Below, one piece after another: positions 30,469 through 41,733 of a DNA stretch of 41,871 nucleotides; within the stretch, counting starts at the first letter, position 1, and every line of letters starts with the position of its first letter. Source of the stretch: Obelidium mucronatum (lineage: Eukaryota; Chytridiomycota; Chytridiomycetes; Chytridiales; Chytriomycetaceae). Where the stretch lies: assembly GCA_025765595.1 (NCBI GenBank), contig JAIVFH010000236.1, forward strand, positions 1 to 41,871, read 5' to 3'. A program made the position numbers and the translations under genes. The notes under the pieces are model-generated. The model saw nothing but the letters and a program-made list of their open reading frames with translations, did no database searches and was not told the origin of the DNA.

Positions 30469-31488
30469 ATGAATTCTACTGGCTTAAACCAAGATGATGT
30501 TTTATCAGTACTGCACGTTAATAAGCTATGCTTGTATTTGGAAGCCGCGCTGGGTGTATTGTCAACGCTGGGCGCTGTCTTGCTGCTGTACTTTATTGTT
30601 CGAATGGAAATACCAGCGCGCGGTCATCAACTAACGTTCTCAAATATTGCGAGTCCTTCCAACATTCTATTACTAGCTCTATTCACAACAATTGCAGTAT
30701 ATACCTTTTGTCAAGCCGCAGGATATTCACCGCAGACCAGCACTTCAACTCTCGCTGTCATTGATAAAATCTTTGTTATTGCTCCAGTTCTCGCTCAAAG
30801 CTTATTCTTGAGTTACTCCTGGATACGTTCTGCAATCGTAGTCGAAGTCATCATTTCCAAAAGAATCTACACCGTTTTCTACTTCCTAGTCCGCTTATCC
30901 CCATTCATTTATCTATTACCCATGATTGTTCAATTCCTGCCTCTCGGAACCTGGCTCAATTTCATTCTCTTGATTTGCATGGCCTTCTCGGCCTTGTTAT
31001 CCGTCACAATGGATATATTCTTCACTTACTGCTTCATGAAAATCGAATACCAAAACCGCCAAGAAAACATGGAAGTCCCAGCCTTCTACTTTATCATTTC
31101 GAGATACGGGATTCTAGTCGCCTTTATGGGATTCGCAACGCTGGCCACCTACATTGCAAGTCAACTCGCTTTTATAAAATACCAGGAACAAATCTTTCGT
31201 GTGGATTTGTGGATTCTTTGTTGCGCTTTCGCGGTTTCAAGGGATGTTTTCTTGGTTTGCGTTCCCGTGGGTTTGTTTGTTATGAAGGCTGCTTTGATTC
31301 GGCCGGATGTGTTGTTGGGGCAGAGTAGCGTCAAGACCAAGTTGTCGACTTTTTTTAGTGATGGGAAGCTTGACAAGATTGGAGCAACGAGTCCGCTGCC
31401 GCTGCAGCAGCAACAGCAGTCGCAGTCAATGAAAGGGAAAGGTCTTGCTCCTAAACAGGTTGTGGTGTCTGCAACGGAAAACTTTTGA
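30469..31488 (+). CDS. seven-transmembrane protein, family not assigned
   Basis: An intronless ORF of 339 residues from ATG 30469, chosen as the first Met; the frame is open further upstream without an ATG. Seven hydrophobic segments of 20-25 residues are visible, including VLSTLGAVLLLYFIV, ILLLALFTTIAVYTF, FVIAPVLAQSLFLSY, IYLLPMIVQFLPLGTW, FILLICMAFSALLSV, YGILVAFMGFATLATYIA and WILCCAFAVSRDVFLV. The N terminus is short with NST/NNT sequons, and the ~60-residue tail has a Gln run and Lys/Ser residues. The layout is that of a GPCR-like receptor with external N terminus. No rhodopsin-type retinal Lys or DRY motif is evident, so the ligand and family stay open. It shares its promoter region with the GH16 gene. 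Confidence 0.65.
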   Translation: MNSTGLNQDDVLSVLHVNKLCLYLEAALGVLSTLGAVLLLYFIVRMEIPARGHQLTFSNIASPSNILLLALFTTIAVYTFCQAAGYSPQTSTSTLAVIDKIFVIAPVLAQSLFLSYSWIRSAIVVEVIISKRIYTVFYFLVRLSPFIYLLPMIVQFLPLGTWLNFILLICMAFSALLSVTMDIFFTYCFMKIEYQNRQENMEVPAFYFIISRYGILVAFMGFATLATYIASQLAFIKYQEQIFRVDLWILCCAFAVSRDVFLVCVPVGLFVMKAALIRPDVLLGQSSVKTKLSTFFSDGKLDKIGATSPLPLQQQQQSQSMKGKGLAPKQVVVSATENF

Positions 31489-31791
31489 AAATAAAGAACG
31501 TTGGTTTGTATAATTTAAGCTTTAGCCACATTGAAAAATACAGAGTATTCCTTCCCCGAATATTTTGACAATTCGCGATAACTGCTCAGTTCTGAATCGG
31601 CTGGTTGAACAGCTTCTATAAAACGGACAGATAAAAAAGATATAGCATCATAGCTATCGAATATTGATTTGCAGTCTATGAAAGCTGGCCTCAATCAAAA
31701 CTGAAATCTTAATGTAATTTTTGGAAAAAAAAAGTACAACACAAGCTTTAGGTTAGGTTGAAATGAAATCACATTTATTTCCTTTTCTGAC
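31489..31791. other. intergenic, convergent gene ends
   Basis: AT-rich space between two converging genes. An AATAAA-like AAATAAAGA follows the stop of the seven-helix gene at 31489-31497. No ORF or repeat is seen. Confidence 0.4.
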
Positions 31792-33941
31792 TCAAATGGC
31801 CCGCGTTTCCTTTTCAAGCCACTTGAGTGCCAACTCATCCTCCTTCAAAAGAGGTGACACCTTGGCGTAAACTTCCTCGTGATACTTGTTCAACCACTCT
31901 CTTTCTTCAGGCAGCAACAAGTCAACGTCAACCAGCTTGGTGCTAATTGGAACAACAGTCACATGCTCAAATCCAAGAGACCCCTTTCCGCCAAAGTCGT
32001 ATGGAGTCGCAGCTTCCTTCACAACCATCACATTCTCGATTCGAATACCAAACTTTCCATCTTCATAGTAACCCGGTTCATTCGTCACTGTCATGCCCTT
32101 CTCCAATGGAACATCGTTATACGCGATACGCATTCCAATACCGTGAGGTCCCTCATGTACATTCAGGTAGTGGCCAACACCGTGCCCTGTTCCATGGCGG
32201 AAGTCCAACCCAGCCCGCCATAAAGCTGTACGTGCCAACACATCAATCACATACCCAGTAACACCGACTGGGAAGACTGCCAAATCGATTTGAATGTGTC
32301 CCTTCAAGACTCGAGTGTATGCTTCTTTCTCAAAGGCTGTTGGGGTCCCAAAGTGGTGAGTACGGGTACAATCTGTTGTTCCATCCAGGTACTGGGCACC
32401 AGAGTCGCAGAGATACATTTCGTCCGCTGTGATGGTTTTGCAAGTGCCGTGTTCGGGTTTGTAGTGAATAATAGAGCCATTGGCGCCGGTTGATGAGATG
32501 GTGTCAAACGAAAGACCAACAAAGTTTTCACGTTGGCTGTTGAAGGAGGGTGAACTTAAATTCTACAATCTGCAAAAAAAGGAAAAATCAAGACAAACCT
32601 TCTGAACCATTCCAACTTATCCGCCCCATCGACCTCCGAAATGGACGTGTTCTTCTTGACAAGGAGCTCGTTCTCTAGCCAGGCAAAGTACTGACACAAC
32701 GACGCACCATCACGTACGTGCGAGTCCCTGAATCCTTGAATTTCAGTCGCGTTTTTGATGGACTTGAACTTGGTGACCGGTGAAGTCGCCTCCACAATCA
32801 GAGCAGGACCTCCCAGAGCATCTTGAAGTGCCAACGAGCATCGCGGGTCTGCCCAGAGCTTCTTTTCCGTGTAGCTTTTACCAAACGCTCCCAAGTCTGC
32901 GAAGATCTGCTCGTAGGCTCGAATCTCTACAGAAGATGCAGCAAGCGCCGCAGCAGCTTCTTTGGTCAACTTGGATTCGTGAATATAGAGAATGGCAGAG
33001 TCCAGAGTAACGAGCGCGTAGGCAAAAAACACAGGGTTACAAACAATGTCGTTTCCTCGAAGGTTGAAGAGCCCTGAGCAAAATTGTTGGAGTTACTATC
33101 ACGCCGAGTGGATGAACTCAATTCTAGCAACTCACATGCAATTTCATCGAGACCAGTAACGACAAAGCCCCAAGTTCCTTTATTTTCAATCGCCAAGCGA
33201 ACATCCTTCAGCTTTGCTTCAGCGCTCTTTCCCGAAAACTTGATGTCGAGTGGTTTGACTGGGTTCATTGGAAATCCAGGACGGTCAGAGCCCCAGACCA
33301 AATCAACCAAGTTTTCAGTGACTGACACTAGAGAGTGCGATGCTGGTTTCAAGGACTCTGCAAGGGTTCGCGCTGCTGGAAGAGTAACGAGTTTTGGATC
33401 AATTCCCACTTTTGAGTTTGGAGCAAGGACCTAAAAAAGCATTTCAATAGAACCGATTAGGGATTTGTAAGTTGGGTAAATGATAAACATGTGGAATAGT
33501 AGAATATACCTTATTGAGCCACTCCTCTTTGCTTGGAACACCAGCGAGACCACTCTTTTGAAGGATCCAGTTCGTGTCTAACTGCTTAGAAGCCTGCAAA
33601 AAGTAGCGTCCATCTGTCCACAGAGCGGCTTCTTTAAGTGTCACTACAGCAAGACCTGTACAAAAGCAATGAATCCAAGCGCGACATTACAGCGACAACG
33701 AACCCGCAGAGCCGTTGAAGCCACTAATAAAGGCACGCCGTCCATCACAAGCAGCAATATATTCGCTCTAGGTGGGGTCAGTCAGGGGTTCAGTCAGGGG
33801 TCTATACGTAAGGTGGCAGCAAACCTGGTGGGCATCCTCCGACGGAACAATGTACGCATCGATCGAGCGCTGCTTCATCACCGCTCTGAGAGCGGTAAGG
33901 CGGGACGTGGTTGCAATTGCGGACGAGGCGGTTGGTGCCAT
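31792..33941 (-). CDS. aminopeptidase P (Xaa-Pro aminopeptidase, cytosolic XPNPEP1 type)
   Basis: Removes the N-terminal residue from peptides with Pro in position 2; a dinuclear-metal (Mn) enzyme of the M24B family. Six exons (33825-33941, 33704-33767, 33510-33655, 33136-33430, 32599-33073, 31792-32554) join in phase to 619 residues, the usual length. Start [20 protein letters not shown] has no obvious targeting signal, so the protein is likely cytosolic. N-terminal creatinase-like domains carry [42 protein letters not shown] and LFNLRGNDI. The catalytic domain shows [16 protein letters not shown], the metal ligands in [15 protein letters not shown] (two Asp), [13 protein letters not shown] (His), [10 protein letters not shown] (Glu) and IRIENV (Glu), all present. 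No breaks. Confidence 0.93.
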
Positions 33942-34148
33942 TCGATTTCTGTTGTTTTTGTGGCAAACGGAAGGAAATCGGAAATCGGAACGAAATCGGA
34001 AGCAAAATCAAAGTAAATCATGAAAAGGGTATTTCAGTGAAGGAAAAAGTCGTTTATTTGCGGCAGACTCTGCAGCATGTGATGTTGCAATTCAATGTGT
34101 TGTGACATCATGATCAGGCCCAACATAACAACTTGAGCGCTCATGGCC

Positions 34149-34367
34149 TCATGCATAGAACTTCATCAGCAGCCATAGCCCAAGGAAAATACACAGACAG
34201 AGAATCAGCTGCTCCATTTCTTTTTGCGCCAGTTTTGCATCTTGCTTTGATATCAGCTTTTCATCCTCAACTTTGGCGGCTTCGGCTTGTGCCTGCTCCT
34301 TCTTCTCTAGCTTTTCCTGCTTCTTTTCAAGCTTTTCTTGTTTGGCGGCTGCATCCTTCTTGGCCAT
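34149..34367 (-). CDS. small tail-anchored protein, 72 aa
   Basis: A single exon from ATG 34367. The first ~50 residues are almost entirely charged and helical (KQEKLEKKQEKLEKKEQAQA), a likely coiled coil. The end is one hydrophobic segment (LILCLCIFLGLWLLMKFYA) that fits a C-terminal membrane anchor. No family recognised. It lies between aminopeptidase P and another small membrane protein on the same strand. The clean ATG, Kozak-like context and anchor make a real gene likely, though the length is modest. Confidence 0.5.
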   Translation of the reverse strand: MAKKDAAAKQEKLEKKQEKLEKKEQAQAEAAKVEDEKLISKQDAKLAQKEMEQLILCLCIFLGLWLLMKFYA

Positions 34368-34569
34368 TTATAAGTGTAGGAAGATTATAGTTTTCGAGAA
34401 GGTTCTTTTGCCCAATTTAACCCTTTCAACTATTTAACTCATATTGTTCAAGCCACGCAAACTCTGGAAATTTACAATGAATCACGATCCCTTGGGTCTT
34501 AATATAAAGGATGACTGCGAGTTTATTGCTGTTGTTTGGCAGAGCTTGAGCAGAATTACCATCATCTAC

Positions 34570-34956
34570 TTAAAACTCGTCGACCACACCTGAAGCAACC
34601 TTCAAACTCTCAGCAACCGGTTTCGAGCCAAAGATTAAAGTTTCTACATCTATTCCCACAGCATTTCCGACAAGCTTGAATGGACCCAACAGGATCTCAC
34701 GCACAGTGGTCCAAGGGTCAACCAGCAAGACACCCAGCAAAGGTTTTCCAGTAACGAGTCCAATAAAGTAGAGCCACAAAATCACAGATGCAAGGATAAA
34801 CAAGGCCTGTTCTGCTTTTTCGAATGGATTGTGCTTCTTTGTGGGAACTTCCACCTGTTCACGATCAGGCGTCCGTTCGACTGGCGCTGGCGTTGCGGAA
34901 AGCCCCTTTTCTCTTGCTTTAAGTCCCTTAGGAAGCTGACGTTTTGCTGCTGACAT
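34570..34956 (-). CDS. small membrane protein, 128 aa, unknown
   Basis: A single exon from ATG 34956. A basic, Pro-containing N terminus (SAAKRQLPKGLKAREKGLSA) precedes PFEKAEQ and a hydrophobic helix (ALFILASVILWLYFIGLVTG, about 51-70). A second, weaker hydrophobic stretch (PLLGVLLVDPW) follows, then an amphipathic end. One or two membrane passes with a cytosolic basic N terminus are likely. It diverges from the kinesin gene. Family not recognised. Confidence 0.55.
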   Translation of the reverse strand: MSAAKRQLPKGLKAREKGLSATPAPVERTPDREQVEVPTKKHNPFEKAEQALFILASVILWLYFIGLVTGKPLLGVLLVDPWTTVREILLGPFKLVGNAVGIDVETLIFGSKPVAESLKVASGVVDEF

Positions 34957-35304
34957 AACTGTAATAAATATAGGATATTTTTATATTGAATGTGTTTGTT
35001 ATTCAGAAAACGGAGAACTATTAAATGGATGAAAAGGGCTTGGATGCCTTTTAAGAATAATATGTGGTTCGTAGGCGAACTGTCAATAGAAAGAGACAAT
35101 GGCAAATCTCTCAAACATACTTTCCATTCACGCCAGGAAACAATAGAAACTCACTTATAGACGATATCTATCCACCCAGCCGTTTAAAAACGATATTCTC
35201 TGGATTTTTTTGTACCCTCAGCGCTTCGAAAATAGACCTTTCCCAGTTTCGCTGTGTGGGATTTCGAACCCCTCCCTTCTAGTAAATTTAATACTCTCCC
35301 TGTG
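34957..35304. promoter_or_regulatory. divergent promoter region, small membrane protein / kinesin
   Basis: A 348-bp spacer with no ORF. GGATTTCGAACCCC at 35259-35272 resembles a tRNA T-arm read from the other strand, but no matching tRNA body is present. Otherwise nothing recognised. Confidence 0.35.
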
Positions 35305-38300
35305 ATGGCGTCAGTTGTAGCTCCTGCTCCTTTGGTAAAGCAAACGGTTTCTTCCATATTGGTATGAAAAATCTCTCTGTGCTGTATGTTTGTTCAGTGA
35401 TTGTTTTTTACACAGGTGGCACTGCGGATAAGACCGTTGACTACAAAAGAAAGCAAGGAATCAACATCTGCAATCGTTAAGCCGCTAAACAAAACAGTTA
35501 GAATCGAAATTTCCGTTTTGCTGGAGTTTTTTGTTCACCATCCTTTTCTCCAGTGCTTGAGTGTGACTGACCTCAGTGACGCTCAAGACGTTCTTCGACA
35601 AGATCGACCACGTGAAAAGACATACGAATTTGACTCAGTGTTTTCGGAAACGGCATCCCAAGTGAATGTATTTGAAGGAACCACCAAGGAATTGGTCGAT
35701 TTCGTATTGCAAGGATTCAACACCACAGTATTTGCTTATGGGTAAGTATCTCTTTTTCTCTTTGAGGTGGTCGAGGACTCAATCTTTGCTGCACTTGTAA
35801 AAAAAAGAGCAACTGGCGCAGGAAAAACATACACAATGCTAGGAACCCATGAACACCCAGGAGTGATGCCACAAACACTTGACCACCTGTTTTCCCAGAT
35901 AGCGAAAGCGTCTCGCGTTCAAACAACTGCAGGAGCTTCATCAAACAACAGTTCGGGTCTCACGCAAAGCTACAAAGTATCGCTTTCATACCTTGAAATC
36001 TACAATGAAAATATTCGCGACCTTTTAAGTGGAAGACCTGACTATTTGGAGCTATGGGAAGACCGAATCCGCGGGAGTGTTGTTTCTGGCATCGAACGAG
36101 TTGAAGCAAAAACTGCTGGAGATGTGTTGGAATGGCTGGAAAAGGGAAACCTGAATCGAACACAAGAGGCAACTGGCGCGAATGAAGCTAGTTCGAGGTC
36201 TCATGCCGTGTTGCAGGTTTTTGTGGCACATCGAACATGTAACAAGAAGGGGCAATATACTGAACAGAACGGAAAATTATCCATGATCGATTTGGCTGGG
36301 TCAGGTATTTGATTTCCAGTCGCTGCATACATTGGCAAAACTTTGCCCTGAAACACTGCATTTTAGAGCGAGCTGCTGACACGAAAAACCGGGGAATGCG
36401 AATGATTGAAGGTGCCAGCATAAATCGATCGCTTCTGGCGCTTGGAAACTGTATCAATGCTCTAACCGAAGAAGGAAATAATGGAAAATATGTAAACTAT
36501 CGCGACAGTAAACTTACTCGGCTTCTGAAAGACTCTCTTGGTGGGAACTGTAAGACCGTGATGATCGCAAACATCAGTCCCACTGCAGCAAACTTCGAAG
36601 AAACTCTAAATACATTAAAATATGCCAGTCGAGCGCGTGCGATTAAGAATAAGGTGTCACCCATTGTTAAGGAAAGAGTTTTGCCTAACATGACACAACA
36701 GGTTGTCCAACAAGTGCCAGTGCCTATACCAAAACCAATCTCCCTCATGAGCCTTGCTTCTAAATCGAAATCAAATAGTGTGAACATGCACCAATCCCTG
36801 GCGGATGGTACCTCCCTGTCAAAATCCCATAAATCCAACGTCTTTCAACGCCTGAGTGATCCGAACTTGGCGAAACACAATGTGCAAGCCCGATATCTTG
36901 GAACAGCAAATGGTGGTGGGGGCGGAGGTATTGGTGCAACATCCAAACCTTCAACTGGTGTTAATTCCATGTTGAGCGAGCTTGAAAACTGCCTTTTGGA
37001 GTGTTTTCAGGAAAGGAAAAGCCTTCAAAAAAGCATGAATTCTCTTGATGTTCGGATAGCTTCCGTTACGGACAAAATCGCGGCTGAACGGAAAAGGACG
37101 CGGGAGAAGAGTGGTGGAGCCAGTGAAAAGATTGCAAAATATGAACGAAAGGCGGTGAAACTGCGGGCTCTTAAAAAATCGCTTTTCAAAAAGAGCGGAG
37201 ATGCAGATGATAAAGTCAAGAGCATAAATCAGGTTCGAGTTTTCTTTTTACTCCCAACGTTAAACAACTTATGCCTTTTCAAAGACTTTTCCTCGATCTC
37301 TGGATCAACCAAGCCAGAAGTACCTCGAATCTCGAATCAAATCGCATTTCATTGAAATGGAGAGTAAGTCTCAAAAACTGCCTTTTGTGGAACTCTCAAT
37401 TCACCAAAAAGCGAACCTGAAAAATGATTAGATCTTAAGTTGGAAGGAGCTCAATCCATTCTTGCATCCAAACTAAAGAAACAAGAACTAGAGTATGCGG
37501 CTTTCATGAGCCAGCTAAGCCTGCTCGAAGCTATTACGTCAGTTCAACGCGATATTCTGGATCAGAAGCATGTCCCCATTCCTGAAAAGCTACAAGAGTA
37601 CTATACGAAACTAAAAAGTGCTAGCACAAAACCAACATCCAGTGGAAGTGATAGCAGTGATAGCAGCTCGGGGTCGATATTGGATGACCACCATGCAAAT
37701 GGATCAAGCGATTTGTCCTCTGATGAGAACACAAAGCAAAGCCGCTCAAACTCTAGGCAGCTGAAAATTTCAGATTCGGAACCAAAACCGGCCAAATCGG
37801 GGTTGTTATTTCCTAGAATCGGGCTGATGAAGACTTCCAACGTCAACAGACAAAACTCAACGTAAACCTCCCCAAACACCATCAATCGTCTTATTAATAA
37901 TTTTCAACTAAACCTAGTGTTAGTGAGTCCGACACTGCTATAGCCGAAGCTTCCCTCAAACTCCCAGACGTTCATTCAACAAAACACACAGCGAAATCAA
38001 GCACCGACACACTCACAAACAACTCCCACGATACAATAGCTACCAACGACGCATCATCAAGCACTCGACACAAATCGGGAACTCTCTTGAAACCAGAACC
38101 ACAGCAGCAACATCACACTGTTCGCTTTTTGACTCCTACAAACGTTGCCGCACCGCATCCAACAGTTCCAGCGATAAAGACTACAACCAATGAAAAACAG
38201 CCGCCGCCCCCATCACTACCACCGAGATCACCACATACAGATGAACTATACGATTCAAGTGTCGACGACTCTGAATTTTCCACCACGGAATCCCCTTCAG

Positions 38301-38719
38301 CTCCCCTTCGAACGCGTCCACGTCAATCGAAACAGCAAATCTCGAAATCTTTGCCCATGAATGCAACTCCTCAACCATCACTGCCGGCATCGCAGATTGC
38401 AGGAAGCACTCCTTCTCTCATAGCGAAATTGAAACACGAGTCGCAAGCCAAAACCATCAAGGAAGCACGCCAAGAAATCCAACATCAAATTCGAGAAGCC
38501 AGAGCCGAACGTCAAAGGGCTCGACAAAGTCAAGAATTAGATGCTCGTCTTTCAGGGGGCAGATTCGGAAAAGAGCCGATCATCAAGGCGGCAGTTACGG
38601 GAGGAACAGCGAAAAGCAACATGATGACGAGAAGGAAATCAAATCCTGAATTAGAGAGACCTTCTTCTGAGGCATCAAGAAAAGTTAAAGTTGTCGCAGG
38701 GAAAGGAATCATTTCGTAA
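35305..38719 (+). CDS. kinesin motor protein, kinesin-8-like (KIF18/KIF19/Kip3 group)
   Basis: A plus-end microtubule motor; kinesin-8 members shorten microtubules and set spindle length. Eight exons (35305-35361, 35416-35496, 35554-35741, 35808-36304, 36367-37232, 37285-37363, 37432-37861, 37918-38719) join in phase to 999 residues. The motor domain is N-terminal: [24 protein letters not shown] (P loop), [14 protein letters not shown] (switch I), IDLAGSERAADT (switch II), and [29 protein letters not shown] follows as neck. A helical region ([20 protein letters not shown]) and a long Ser/Thr/Pro-rich basic tail complete it. The 57-nt third intron is a multiple of three without a stop and could be retained. 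Kinesin-8 is my best assignment by motor sequence; another N-kinesin cannot be excluded. No breaks. Confidence 0.85.
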
Positions 38720-38836
38720 AAAATAATATAAAAAAATAAAAAATAAAAAAAATTCAAAAAGGTAAATAATAACATAAAAATTGGCGTTTAATATACACCA
38801 AAACAACAACAATAATACCTCACACTCCTCTCTTTC

Positions 38837-41446
38837 TCAGAGCCCTAAAATCCCACCCTCCATTTTCGCCAGCTCAATCAACATTGGATCATCAAAGAAC
38901 TTTGTCACTGCAACATCCTCACTCAACCCCTTTCTTCTTCTCGTCTTGATCATAAAGTCACGCGCCAAATGCTGGGCCGGAGCCGGTTCCAAAGGCCTCA
39001 ACACGATTCCCTTGTCCAACGGGTCACCTGGAACAATCTGCCAATGATCAAATACTTGCTGACAGAATGCTTGCCCTTGCGTGTGTGTTCTTAAATCAGT
39101 CTCGAATCCGCAAGAGTCAATTACTGGGATATACGCTTTGACTGTGTACAGTGGTGATCCTGGCTTTGGAAGATCTTGAGTCACATGGCCACGACGACGC
39201 GCCAAGACAGTGTACACTGCGGCAACACAATCTGCAGGTGCTTGAATTTCAACATAATATACCGGCTCCATTAAGCGGGGGGCGGCCTGTAAGCGAAGGT
39301 TTGATCAGCTCGCAATTCCAGGATCGAGAACAACCCACCATCAAGAACGAAGAGTAGCAAACTCTTCTAGCAGCAGGAATAATTTGACCTCTACCACTAT
39401 TGATCGGACCCGGCACAATTGTTGCATCAATAATTTTGAACTTCACATTACGAATGGCTTAGAGAAAAAAGATGAGCGATAACAAAGGAAAAACACAGCA
39501 AATGGACATACGTTCGTCGGCGAGCGGACCTTGCTTTGCAGCCCATTGAAAACCTTGAACAATGTTATCCCGTGAAGCGTTGAGAACTTTTTTATCAGTC
39601 TTATTCCAAAAAAAAATAGAAATTAAATAATCAATATGCATGAGAAAAAAAACCTAAAATAGCAAAAGACTCACATCAGACAATGTATCATTAATCAAAA
39701 CATTGGGCCCATTATCAGTTGGTCCAAAAGCCCAGATATTTCTGCTTGCAAGGATATCCCAATTATACTGCTTCATAAATACACTCTCCAATTCCTTCTT
39801 TGGCATAGACATTGAAATCTTGAGAGACTCGATATCCTCCGCGATTCCTTTTTCCAGCGGCTCCGCAATCATTGTTAATTTGTTCTTTTTGTTTTGAGTC
39901 TCTGCAAAACATTTGATGGCCGAAACTTCCACGACCGTCTCCGAGAATCGCACAACAGGGTCTGAGACTTTGATTTCAATTTCAGAGTACAAACGACGGA
40001 GATCATGGAGAACACAGTCGAGATAGAGTTCTCCGGTACCAAGAATAATGTGTTCTCCAGACTCTTCTACTTCAGTTTCCAGAATTGGGTAACTGCGGTT
40101 GACTTTTCTGAGACCATCCAACATTTTTGGAAGCTCAGTCGGATTTACTGGTTCCACTGAAATTTTGAGAACGGCGGAAGTATTGAACCGCAAAGGTCTG
40201 AAAATATGAACTGGATTATCGTCCGTGGGAGTCACATTCGTAATCGTTGCTGTCTTGACAATCGAGGCTTCCACACCACTCAAAAGAACCCAGTTTCCAG
40301 CACCCACAGACGATACCTTGATCTTGTACCTGAAAGCGAGTGGTCAAATATTTGAAGAGATAAGGAGCAGAGTCAAAGAAACAAACCTTGATTGATAAAC
40401 ACTCAAACCCGCCACATCCTTGACAACCATGTCTTCTTCATCTTCTGGAGAGTATCGTTCACCCAACACGCGCACACTTGCACCATCCTTGACAGTTCCA
40501 CTCATGACACGGCCAAAGACCTCGAACCCACTCATATCAACAGAGTTGTAACACTTTGTGACGTGGATCATCAATGGCCCTTTTGGATCACACGTTCTCA
40601 TGGCTTCCAAAATTTCTTCCGAGTATTCACCGTCTTCAGCATTTAATCCAGTCCAAATATGGTTCACTTTGTTTTCAGCATTTTCGACTGGGCTAGGGAG
40701 GTGTTTAACAACCATTTCCACAAATCCGTTACTTGGATTTCCAAAAAACTCTTGGCAAACAAGTGTCAGCAATGGTTTCACATCCAGATTCAGAAGCGAC
40801 GGTTTCAAATAGATTCCCAATGAAGCTAGGCTGGAGCTCAAAGCTTTTGTATCTTCTCCAAGAACTTGGACATATAGTTTGTACAGTGGTTCCAGAATGA
40901 AATGGACAAATGTACGTTTCGAAGATGAGGATATCGGTTTGCGCAAAAACGTTCGTTTGCTTCCGTCGAAATAAATATCACCCCATAGGCGCTTAGCAAA
41001 CTCTTCAAAATCAAATGGCGCTATGATGGAACGAAAAAGAATTTAGATTTTTGGAGTTAACTATCAAAGAAAGAGCGCCTTACAGTCGTGGTTGTCTGAA
41101 TAAATCTTTGCAAACGAACGAAGAGAAAAGCTCCAACCCATTTGCGATGAGGCAAAGCAAACGTTTCCCAGTTCTGGCGAAACGCGCATACCTTCACCAC
41201 CCGGGCATTGACTGTGAAATAATGTACAATCAGAAATTAGATGCAAAAATTGCGCGGAGCAAACATGAAAAAGACTCACGCTAAAACAGCATTCACTTCT
41301 TCAATAGTATGCTTGAGTTTAAAATAGGCATCGGCAGGAGGAAGTTTGAGTTCCAAAATCAACCGATCCACTTTGTTTACAACAAGAGTGATGGGAACTT
41401 TTTCATTGACCAAGTGACGAATCAATTTCTCAGTGTTGACCATTAC
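38837..41446 (-). CDS. EFTUD2/SNU114: U5 snRNP GTPase Snu114/EFTUD2, 3' part
   Basis: An EF-G-like GTPase that drives spliceosome activation and disassembly with Prp8 and Brr2. Seven exons in the window (41280-41446, 41084-41211, 40387-41020, 39675-40329, 39512-39599, 39339-39457, 38837-39286) join in phase to the stop at 38837. The first encodes [20 protein letters not shown] and [16 protein letters not shown] (the G4 NKxD element). Later come [42 protein letters not shown] and [20 protein letters not shown]. The EF-G domain V block [16 protein letters not shown] is followed by [14 protein letters not shown]. The 5' part, with the P loop and switches, lies beyond the right edge, past an intron that contains hairpin repeats. 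Order and phases are fully consistent with a working gene. Confidence 0.92.
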
Positions 41447-41479
41447 CTACAAATTGATTTGAATTGAATGAGAAATACT

Positions 41480-41696
41480 GTGTTTTAGAAGAAGAAGGAA
41501 AGAATACACTGCCTACGGCAGTGCTGAAGAAAGAAGAAGAAGAAAGAATACACTGTCTACAACAGTACTGAAAGGAAGAAGGAAAGAATACACTGCCTGC
41601 GGCAGTGCTGAAACGAAGACGAAGAAAGAATACACTGCCTGCGGCAGTACTGAAAGGAAGAAGGAAAGAATGCACTGCCTACGGCAGTGACCAGTG

Positions 41697-41733
<37 letters not shown>

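Noticed and set aside
35255..35285. T-arm-like GGGGTTCGAAATCCC on the - strand, suggesting a tRNA gene
   Set aside because: No matching acceptor stem, D arm or anticodon arm upstream; the T stem itself has a mismatch.
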